From assembly GCA_004519485.1 (NCBI GenBank), contig CP038106.1, positions 1,375,501 to 1,439,500 on the forward strand: 64,000 bases of DNA. Reading direction: 5' to 3'. The notes beneath the pieces are model-generated. The model saw nothing but the letters and a program-made list of their open reading frames with translations. It was not told where the DNA came from and made no database searches. Position 1 is the stretch's first letter, and each line of letters begins with the position of its first letter. Source of the stretch: Nannochloropsis oceanica (Eukaryota; Sar; Eustigmatophyceae; Eustigmatales; Monodopsidaceae). A program made the position numbers and the translations under genes. Shown piece by piece: positions 22,042-30,129 of the stretch.

Positions 22042-25000
22042 ATGCTGATTTGCCTAGATCGCTCCCCGTCCTGTCCCACCTTGACGCTCACAGATTCTTT
22101 TCCCCCTTTCCTGTCATGCCCTTTACTCCAAATAGCAACCGCACCTCTTTTTCTCCTCGCCCTCCTTCTTCCGGACCACGCCTGTGCTTTCTTCACCGCC
22201 AGTCAACGTCGCCACAACACTCCGCATGAGAGTAGCCATCTCTCACCATATTCCTCTTCTTCCTCTTCTTCCACTTCCTCTTCCGATTTCACTACTCCGT
22301 CTTCGTCTTCAATCCCCACTCACCTCCGCGCTTCCCCCTCTCCTTCCTCCTCTTCCTCCTCTCCCTCTTCGCCTTCCTCTACCTCTCCCTCCTCAACCAA
22401 CCACCACCACAAGCTCCTAAATCACGCCCTGGAGAATCAATCGACCTACCAAGACCTCCTCCTCCTCATCGCCTCGGACGTCAACAATTTCAACAGCATT
22501 AATTGCGCAACCGCCCTCTCACGCCTCTCGCGATTGGCTTTCCAAGAACATCGGCGGCCGCACACCATCACGGCAGACCCGACTGTCCGGGCTCTACTGA
22601 GCCAAGTCGAGACGCAAATAGAGAGCAGTGGCCCGGGGCAACAAAATCAATTTTTGTCATCCTTGGCCCGGATGGGGGTCGTGCCCGAGGGGGAGCTGCT
22701 CCGGAGACTACAGGAGAAGATAGAGGAAGATGTGGAGGGGTATCGGGCGGTGGAACTTGCAGGGCTGCTGAATGCCATGGCTCGTCTCTCTTCCCCGTCC
22801 TCCTTCGCCTCCTCGTCCTCGTTCCCCCCATCGGACTCATCATTCTCCTCCTTCTCGTCCTCCTCCTCCTCCTCGGGGAGCAGTGGGGTGAGCTGGCCCC
22901 GCCCCCTCCTTCGTCGCCTCACCCAGCAAGCCTGCATCGTGCTTGCAAATCCCTCCCCCCGTCCCTCCTCCTCTCCCTCCTCCTCCCCCCCCCCCTCTTC
23001 ACCCTCCATCACCTCCTCCTCTCTCTCCTCCCCCCCCTCCTCCTCTTCACCCTCCATCACCAACAAGGGGCCGGAAGGAAGAAGAGGAGGAGGAGGAGGA
23101 GGCAAGGATGGTGCACTGTTGAGCAATCTTTACTGCTCCCTGGTCAAGCTTCTCAACCGCTCTCCGGGGCCCGCAGTCACACGACCTTTCCTTCGTCGCC
23201 TTCTCGCCCTGGAGAGAGGGAGGAAGGGGAAGGGAGGAGAGGGGTTGGAAAAGGGCTTGCGAGTGTTGGACTCGCATTGGCTCGCGCAGGTGCTCAATGT
23301 GTTGGGGAGGGCGGCGGGACAAGACGAAGAAGAGGAGGAGGAAGGGAGGGAGGATAAGGGCGACAGCGACAGCAGCATTGACCTGGTCTTCCTCCTCGCG
23401 GCACAAGACGAAGTCCTTCGACGCCTCAATCACCTCCCCCCCCTCGATCTAGCGATGTGTGCGTCGGCACTAGGCAAGCTCCATCCTCTCCCCGGGCCCT
23501 TCTTTTACCTTGCCCTCTGCAACCACGTTTCCAAACGCCTTTCCTCTTCCCCTCCCTCCTCCTCATCCTCCACCTTCTCCTCCAATTTCCCCACCCCCTT
23601 CTCCTCCTCCTCCTCCTCCTCCTCCTCCTCCTCCTCCTCCTCCTCCTTCTCCACCCAGACCCTCGCCCTCCTCACCAACGGTCTTGGTAACCTCCAACAC
23701 ACCTCCTCCTCCCCCTTACCCTCCTCCTCCCTCTTCTCCTCCCTCCTCCTTGATCACATCCAGCCCCGCCTCCCCTCCTTCCGTCCCTCCGAGCTCGCCA
23801 ACGTCCTTGGAGGCCTGGGCAAGCTCCGTGCCTCCCCCTCCCCCTCCTTCCTCTCCCTTGCCACAGACCTCCTCATCAAACAGGCCGACGCCTTCACCCC
23901 GTCGGAGATGGCTAGTGCCGTGTTTGGCCTGGTGAAAATGAAGGCCAAATGGAGCAAGGAATTGCGGAGCGCAGTGCAGGGGTGGGGGGATAGGACGATG
24001 AGAAAGGTGGAAAGGATGGTGGTGGAGGGAGGGAGGGAGGGAGGGAGGAGGACGGCCGTGGTGGTCGCGCGGGAGGTCGGGCATGTATTGAACACATTTA
24101 TCCGTCTCGGTCTCCAGCCTGATGAAGATCTCCTCATGCGCGCCCAAGCCCTTTTCCTTCAACCCACCCATTCCTACCCCGTGTCCCCGCCCGCCCTCCC
24201 TCCCTCCCTCATCCTCCACCACGCCCCCCTCCGTAGCCTTGCCATGGTCCTTGTTGCTTTTGCTCGTTTTAAATATCATCCCGGACAGGCCTTTCTCCTC
24301 CACGCCGCCAACACAGGCTTCAAAGCGACAGATGGAGGAGGAGGAGGAGGACGAGGACGAGGAGGAGGACGAGGAGGAGGAAGGGGGGGAAGCGCTTTGC
24401 ACACAGCCTTATTCCTGAGCGCGTTGAGCCGACTGGGGCACGAGCCAACAAGGACGCAGGTGGATATTGCCTTTGGGATGCTGGCCTCTAACGTAGGGGA
24501 ATTAGGCGATAAATGTTTGTTTAACACGATGTACGCCCTTGGTAAATGGGAGCCCTCTTTGAGGGAGGGCGGGAAGGGGGGCGGGGCTGAAGGAGGGAGG
24601 GAGGGAGAAGGAGGGAGAGGGAGGAAAGCATTTTTGAAGGTGTGGGAGGAAGAGAGGGCTTGGGAGTGGTTGAGGGGCTTGGCGGTGTCGCAGTTGGTGG
24701 TGACTGCGTGGAGTTTGAAGGCGTTGGGGTACTGGTGCGCATCTCCGACGGTGGCACGTGCGTTCAAGGAGGCGGTGGAGGGAGGGAGGGAGGGAGGGAG
24801 GGAGAGAAGGGAAGAAGGTGGGGCCGATTTGACGGATACGGAGGCGGCGTCATTGTTGCATTCATTGCGGTGCATTGGGGTGGATGTAAGTGAGTACCCT
24901 CCCCTAGTTCTGCTCAAGGGAGAAAGAGGCGGACTTTCCTCTCTCCCCTCTTCTCCTATTTCTTCCTCTTCCTCATCTTCCTCCTCTTTAAAAGAGGGTC

Positions 25001-25179
25001 TAGGAGGAGGTGGAAGGCCCTCCTCGCCCGTAATGTTACTCACGCGAGAAAGAGCTCGACAGCAGGTACGAGTCAAAATCCCCATTTTCCCTTCAGGGGA
25101 GGACGTTGCCGGTGCGGAGGATGAAGGGAGAAAGAGAGCGGAAAAGGAGGAAGGAGAGGAGAAAGAGGAACAGGAATAG
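22042..25179 (+). CDS. OPR/HPR-like helical-repeat protein, probable plastid RNA factor
   Basis: Single exon of 1045 residues. The N-terminus has a hydrophobic core (IATAPLFLLALLLP) followed by HACAFF, with Phe near residue 50, typical of heterokont plastid targeting. The body has degenerate ~35-40-residue helical repeats recognisable by recurring phrases: FNSINCATALSRLSRL, YRAVELAGLLNAMARL, PPLDLAMCASALGKL, RPSELANVLGGLGKL, TPSEMASAVFGLVKM, KCLFNTMYALGKW. This is the pattern of OPR/FASTK-type organelle RNA-binding proteins. Long Ser, Pro and Glu/Gly runs are inserted between repeats. No C-terminal RAP nuclease-like domain is seen. The target transcript is unknown. Confidence 0.7.
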   Translation: MLICLDRSPSCPTLTLTDSFPPFLSCPLLQIATAPLFLLALLLPDHACAFFTASQRRHNTPHESSHLSPYSSSSSSSTSSSDFTTPSSSSIPTHLRASPSPSSSSSSPSSPSSTSPSSTNHHHKLLNHALENQSTYQDLLLLIASDVNNFNSINCATALSRLSRLAFQEHRRPHTITADPTVRALLSQVETQIESSGPGQQNQFLSSLARMGVVPEGELLRRLQEKIEEDVEGYRAVELAGLLNAMARLSSPSSFASSSSFPPSDSSFSSFSSSSSSSGSSGVSWPRPLLRRLTQQACIVLANPSPRPSSSPSSSPPPSSPSITSSSLSSPPSSSSPSITNKGPEGRRGGGGGGKDGALLSNLYCSLVKLLNRSPGPAVTRPFLRRLLALERGRKGKGGEGLEKGLRVLDSHWLAQVLNVLGRAAGQDEEEEEEGREDKGDSDSSIDLVFLLAAQDEVLRRLNHLPPLDLAMCASALGKLHPLPGPFFYLALCNHVSKRLSSSPPSSSSSTFSSNFPTPFSSSSSSSSSSSSSSSFSTQTLALLTNGLGNLQHTSSSPLPSSSLFSSLLLDHIQPRLPSFRPSELANVLGGLGKLRASPSPSFLSLATDLLIKQADAFTPSEMASAVFGLVKMKAKWSKELRSAVQGWGDRTMRKVERMVVEGGREGGRRTAVVVAREVGHVLNTFIRLGLQPDEDLLMRAQALFLQPTHSYPVSPPALPPSLILHHAPLRSLAMVLVAFARFKYHPGQAFLLHAANTGFKATDGGGGGGRGRGGGRGGGRGGSALHTALFLSALSRLGHEPTRTQVDIAFGMLASNVGELGDKCLFNTMYALGKWEPSLREGGKGGGAEGGREGEGGRGRKAFLKVWEEERAWEWLRGLAVSQLVVTAWSLKALGYWCASPTVARAFKEAVEGGREGGRERREEGGADLTDTEAASLLHSLRCIGVDVSEYPPLVLLKGERGGLSSLPSSPISSSSSSSSSLKEGLGGGGRPSSPVMLLTRERARQQVRVKIPIFPSGEDVAGAEDEGRKRAEKEEGEEKEEQE

Positions 25180-26021
25180 GGCGTGAGCGAGAAAGGGCTT
25201 ATGTAAGATATCTGACTGGTCGAGAGTTGCGTATGAGAGCGCTTGTGAATATCATCTCAAGACAAATAATGGAAGAGCATGCTTACCATGCTTTTTTGAA
25301 ATCAGTGGGGGAAATGCGACCAGATGTCCGTCACTGGCTCTCCTCCTCCACCCCCTTCTCTTACCTGTGAGCGAGGGTTCCCTTTTCCACTTTCTTTCAT
25401 CACAAGTAAAGCAGAAAACGTGCAACAAAGAAAAACACACATCAACAACAAGCGAGCGAGAACAACTTTGTTATCGATAGCCATGATTGGCATGAGAGCC
25501 ATTCCTCATAAATCTTGATGCTATCCCTTCACAACCGTCCAACACTACATTCCCAATTTACACATAATAGGCCCCGGCACACCCACCATGCCACCCAAGG
25601 TTCAGAAGGAAATGAAGGTGACGACCATGATTACAACGAGGGCGTGTTGTGGTTTTGATGGTCATATCTTGAGAGATTGGCGCAGGGAGTGCCGTCGTCA
25701 GTTTTCGATTTAGTCATCATACATGCTGTTTGATGGTGGGCCTGTAGCAGGTGAGGCAGAATGGGACATCTATGTGCGAGCACACGAACTACGAATACAA
25801 CAAATCGCCGACGGGGAACGGCAGCAGTGTGCCGCGCAGGAGATTTTGTTTCATGTCACTCTTCCACATCCATTTTTCATTGATACACACTACACACGCA
25901 CATACACAGGGACTGAGGCTGCTTTGACTTCCTGAGTTGTCTTCGGTACATACACACGGGAGAGATCGAGGGGCGGGGTACAGGAGGTTGGTTACCTGGT
26001 CAGGTCCTCATCACCACCATC
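25180..26021. other. Intergenic gap
   Basis: About 840 bp downstream of the OPR-like gene and upstream of the MED11-like gene, both on plus. Moderately AT-rich; no gene seen. Confidence 0.45.
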
Positions 26022-26743
26022 ATGACAAGCCCACTACCCGCCAGCGACGACGGTAGCGCGTCAATGGTCTTTGACGACGATCAGAGCGAGGCGGAGAAGG
26101 AACAACTGTTGGGGAAAGGAAGAGAAGCAGGACAAGGAGGGGAGCACGAGGCGGAGAGCGATGAAGCTTCCGTCCCGTCACAGGTGCTCGAGGACGAGGA
26201 TAGCAATTGTAGCAGCATGGGGGCGGCCGGTGCCACCGCGTCTAACCAAACGAAAGCTTTACAGCAGCTGGATCATCTGCAAGACGTGAGTCTTGCCTGG
26301 GCGGTGGGGGCTGTCCGTACATTCAATCTTCTTTCTTGCCTCTTCCCACCAAGGCCTTCCTTCTCACCTCCCTCTCCTTCTCAACAACACAACAACAGTG
26401 CATCCTCGACTCCGTGCGCGTTGCTTCCGAAGCAATCCGCCATCTGAGTACTCCCGAAACACTCGACGAAGAAAGCGTCCAGAAGGCCTATGACTCCTAT
26501 CTAGAGATAATGCAAGAAATCCACGAAGGGCTTGCGTCACGCGCCTCGTGGATTAAACATTACGTCCCTTATAATCGGCACACAGGGGATCTAAGGCAGG
26601 AGGTACGTGTGTTGGAGATGCGCTTGGGGTGGTTAAAGGCGGAAGCTAAAAGATTGGGTTATCCGGAGGGAGGGTGGAAGGAGAGCGGGGGGGAGGGAGA
26701 GGCGGGAGGGGGGATGGAGAAGGAGGATGCGGAAGGAAGATGA
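26022..26743 (+). CDS. MED11: Mediator subunit 11-like protein
   Basis: Mediator head-module subunit, which links transcription factors to RNA polymerase II. Exons 26022-26285 and 26399-26743 join in phase 0 to 202 residues. After ~70 acidic low-complexity residues, a helical core reads ALQQLDHLQDCILDSVRVA across the splice, then YDSYLEIMQEIHEGLASRA, SWIKHYVPYNRHTGD and RLGWLKAEAKRLGYP. The spacing and the YxPY/xxxDY-like stretch after the third helix fit MED11 of plants. The C-tail is Gly/Glu low complexity derived from GGGA repeats. Assignment rests on short helices, so other small Mediator subunits are possible. Confidence 0.65.
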
Positions 26744-26979
26744 CAAAGTGAAGTTTTATAAAAACAAAGTACAATTATTGTGTTTGAAGGATGCGAGGTC
26801 GTTTTTGGAGTTGGTATTGCCGTTTTCTGTTGCGCCCATTATTCATTTTTAGGTTGTCTCTATTGATTTTGCCCCTGTTGGTGTTGGTGGTGCGGCAGCT
26901 GCTACTCAAACTGCTACTGCTGCTCAAATTGCCGCTGCTGCTGCTACCTTACCATGCCACACGCTTCTCCTCCTTTTTC

Positions 26980-29604
26980 TCAAAAAGTCATACTCTCCAC
27001 CACTACCTCCCCTCTAACCTCCCTCTCCATTTCTGGTCCCGTAGATGGCAATACCTCCCCTCTCTTCTCCTCTCCCTCTTCCCCGGCCGCCCCTCCCTCC
27101 CCCGCAACGACAGTAGCTTCCCCCTCTTTTTCCCCGTCTTCCTCTGTTGCCTGAGTATGGGCCGCCGAGGCCTCGCCGGCTCCTTCAGATCGGGGAGGTG
27201 GTGGTCCTGCAGCTTCTCTTGCTGGGTTTCCTCTGCCTCCTACTGCTCCTGCTACTGCTGCTGCTGGTGGTAATGATATTTTTGTTGTTGCCGCTGCTAC
27301 TGCTGCTGCTGATGGTAATGGTAGTGCGGCTGCTGCTACTGCTGTTGCTGTTGACGCTGCTGCTGGCAATGCTTCGATAACCCGCTCCTGCTTGTCTAAA
27401 TCCATGGCTGCTGGGACCGAGACCGACGGCTGCTCGCTTCCTTTCTTGCCTGTCCCTCCTTCTCGTCCTCCTCCACCTCGTCTTCCGTCTTCTTGACCTT
27501 GTGGCTGCTCCTGCGCTGGCTCTTTTTCCTCCTCCTTCGCCTTCAATTCTTCAGTAGTCTTCTTCTCAACCTCCACCTCCCTCCCTCCCTCCACTGCCGT
27601 CGTCGTCACTACCTCCCCACTTTCTCCTCCTTTACCTTCTTCCCCTTCCCCCCTCTTTCTCTCCTCCTCCTCCTCCTCCATATCATCATCATCATCATCA
27701 AGTTCATCTTCACTCGCCGTCGAAATCCGCAAGCTCTCCTCCTCACTCTCCTCCTCCTCCTCCTCGTCCTCCTCCACCACTATCTCCTGCTCCTCCTCAC
27801 TATCCTCATCCCCCCACCTCCTCTTCTTCCTCTGCCTCTGCGGCCTCTCATACCTGACCCACTCCCCCCCCCCCATTTCCACCTTCTTCTTCCCCCCCCC
27901 CCCTACCCCATCCCTCTTCCTTATCGGAGGCTTGCGCCCCTGTGTTCCCTTTTTGGCCACCAGTACACTCGCATCCAAGCCACAAAATTCGAACAGCTTC
28001 CTTGCAACGTACCGACGGTTACAGGACTGTTGTCCCGGGGGCATTGTGGCACAAACATTTATAAACGCCGCCTGCAGTGCGAGATGGTCCTTCAACCCCT
28101 CCCTCAGCGCCTCAACTGTATGGATACCCTGCTGCTCCACACCGGCCCTTTGACACATGTACGCCAGGTCCGGTTTCTTGTTTTTCATCCCATGAAATTT
28201 GTTCAAAGCACTGATCAGCTCTCGCATGAAATCCCTTCCCCTTCTTCCCCCTCCCCCCACTCCTCCCTCCACCCCTCCCTCCACCCCCCCCTCCACCCTT
28301 ACCCCTTCCTCTATCCTTCCCCTTTCCCTAATTCCTCCCTCCTCCTTCCCTCTCTCCTCCTCGGGCAAAGGTGGCAAGACCAAATCAAAAATCCGTTTCA
28401 AACAGTCCAACTCGGGCTTACTCATCCCATCGCCCGCCTCCAAATTCTCGAGCACCTCCTCCACGCGGGCATGGGCCTCGGACTGTTGCTCAAAAACAAG
28501 ACACAATTCACTTAATTCCTGAACGGTAGACGGAATGTCGAAAAGGGTGAGGATGCACTCCAGGCACGACTGTATCGTTTGGCGGGGATGGTTGAATTTT
28601 TGGAGCTGCATTTCGTCATAGAGCATGTCCGTGAGACGGCCGATAACCGAGGAGGAAAGGAGAGGGAAGTGGGTGATGGTGGTGGCAGAGCTGGTAGCAG
28701 TAGTGGTTGTGACGCCTGCGCGGGGGTCTGCAGAAGGAGGAGGAGGAACGATCGGGTTGGAAGGGAGGAGGGAGGAGGAGGGAAGGAGGGAGGAGGAGGG
28801 AAGGAGGGAGGGAAACGGGCTCGTGCTGCTTCCGCTCCCGCTCTCGTACCCAACCATCTTGTTGTTGCTATCTTCACTCTGCCCTTGCAAGGCTCCTACG
28901 ATGGCATCGTCATCCAGGCTGTTGCTTCCATTTCCACCACTGCTGCTGCTGCTCAAGGCGGTTGTCCCACTCTTCCGCAAATTGCTTGCTCGGAACCCGC
29001 GACGAGGAGCGCCCTCCTCCCCTCCCCCTCCTCCTGCCACTGGCCCTTCCACACGTGTAGAACAACTGCTGTCTCCGCCATCTTGAGGGTGCTGTTGCTG
29101 GCGCGAAGCACCGGCGGGGACGTGTGATTGCTGTGGTTGAGTCTTGTTCTTTTTGGGGGCCACGGAGGGGGGAGGAGTAGGCATGACATTTCGCATGGGT
29201 TGCTTCTCCAAGCGTTTTTGCAAGCGGACTATCACGTCTTCCTTTTCCTCCAGCAAGGCTTGAAAGTAGGCCCGCTCTGTCTGTGTAGCTTGTAGCTGGG
29301 CTTCAAGGGCTAGAGCGTGGGCGTTGGCGGAAACTTGCTCGTGTGTTTGTTCTGATTGCCCGCCTTCCCCCCCACCATTCAGGGTGTTCGCGCCTTTGAG
29401 AGCTGCGACCTCGTTCATTAAGGCTTGGATCTGGCCACGCAGCTGTACGTTCTCCACGTGCACGTTTTGGTCGAGCTGGTTTTGCATCTGTCCTAGCTCA
29501 GATAGCATCGCCTCGGTCTGCTCCCCCCCTGGAGGGTTTCCTCCTCCGGGGTTGGGTGGTGTGCCGTTGATGAGATGGTGGGGCTGCTGTTGGTAGCCCG
29601 CCAT
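26980..29604 (-). CDS. Unrecognised 874-residue coiled-coil and acidic protein
   Basis: I do not recognise the family. Single exon; ATG at 29604 chosen (GACAATGG context), although the frame is open to 29748. Order: Gly/Pro/Asn-rich start; coiled coil at about residues 30-130 (LSELGQMQNQLDQNV, LQGLEEKE-like heptads); Ser-rich linkers; a folded-looking helical region (VIGRLTDMLYDEMQLQKFN, CLECILTLFDIPSTVQELSE, LDCLKRIFDLVLPPL); a second one (FMRELISALNKFHGMKN, YVARKLFEFCGLDASVLVA); then a basic patch and a long Glu/Asp tract, ending in Ala-rich sequence. The composition suggests a nuclear protein. It is divergent from the Twinkle-like gene. Confidence 0.6.
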   Translation of the reverse strand: MAGYQQQPHHLINGTPPNPGGGNPPGGEQTEAMLSELGQMQNQLDQNVHVENVQLRGQIQALMNEVAALKGANTLNGGGEGGQSEQTHEQVSANAHALALEAQLQATQTERAYFQALLEEKEDVIVRLQKRLEKQPMRNVMPTPPPSVAPKKNKTQPQQSHVPAGASRQQQHPQDGGDSSCSTRVEGPVAGGGGGEEGAPRRGFRASNLRKSGTTALSSSSSGGNGSNSLDDDAIVGALQGQSEDSNNKMVGYESGSGSSTSPFPSLLPSSSLLPSSSLLPSNPIVPPPPSADPRAGVTTTTATSSATTITHFPLLSSSVIGRLTDMLYDEMQLQKFNHPRQTIQSCLECILTLFDIPSTVQELSELCLVFEQQSEAHARVEEVLENLEAGDGMSKPELDCLKRIFDLVLPPLPEEERGKEEGGIRERGRIEEGVRVEGGVEGGVEGGVGGGGRRGRDFMRELISALNKFHGMKNKKPDLAYMCQRAGVEQQGIHTVEALREGLKDHLALQAAFINVCATMPPGQQSCNRRYVARKLFEFCGLDASVLVAKKGTQGRKPPIRKRDGVGGGGKKKVEMGGGEWVRYERPQRQRKKRRWGDEDSEEEQEIVVEEDEEEEEESEEESLRISTASEDELDDDDDDMEEEEEERKRGEGEEGKGGESGEVVTTTAVEGGREVEVEKKTTEELKAKEEEKEPAQEQPQGQEDGRRGGGGREGGTGKKGSEQPSVSVPAAMDLDKQERVIEALPAAASTATAVAAAALPLPSAAAVAAATTKISLPPAAAVAGAVGGRGNPAREAAGPPPPRSEGAGEASAAHTQATEEDGEKEGEATVVAGEGGAAGEEGEEKRGEVLPSTGPEMEREVRGEVVVESMTF

Positions 29605-30129
29605 TGTCACCACGCGCTCCTGTGTGTAATGTGTATGTCTCGGTTGTGAGTGCTCGGGCTCTGTGGCACAGGACGAGAGGGCTCCCTCTGCAGCGCTGGG
29701 GTCTCCTTGCACGTCACAGAAGACGGCAGGAAGACCGCACCAGCACAAATTTCAACCCCTCGGCATAGACCTTGTCCTGCACCTGTGCTTCTATGGCAAG
29801 TGCGCCTGTGGTTGACGGTTGTGGTTTTGTATCTTTCGAAAAGCAAAATTGCACCTTGTGTGCGCCCGCCGCTGCCGTCTAATTTTCCTTCCTCCGAGTC
29901 GCCGTGACTCCTTCCTTCCTTCCTTCCTCCCTTTCTGCGGTGGCTTGAGACTCTCTCTTTACTGTGCACTCAAACGTATCGAGTTGTGTCTCATTCTCTC
30001 TATCTGTTCGTACTCCACAGGACGCACGAAGGGCCGCGCCTCGCCCCTTTTCTTCCGCATCCGCCGCCAGGAAACAAAATACCACTGCTGCCAGCCTCCC
30101 CACCTCTGCATTTCCTTGGTCTCAGCGCC
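29605..30129. promoter_or_regulatory. Bidirectional promoter region
   Basis: 525 bp between divergent starts. A TTCC repeat lies at about 29912-29930. No assigned motif. Confidence 0.35.

Noticed and set aside
29986-30129. Upstream extension of the Twinkle-like protein
   Set aside because: It begins with GTG and has no ATG; the ATG at 30130 starts a presequence-like stretch.
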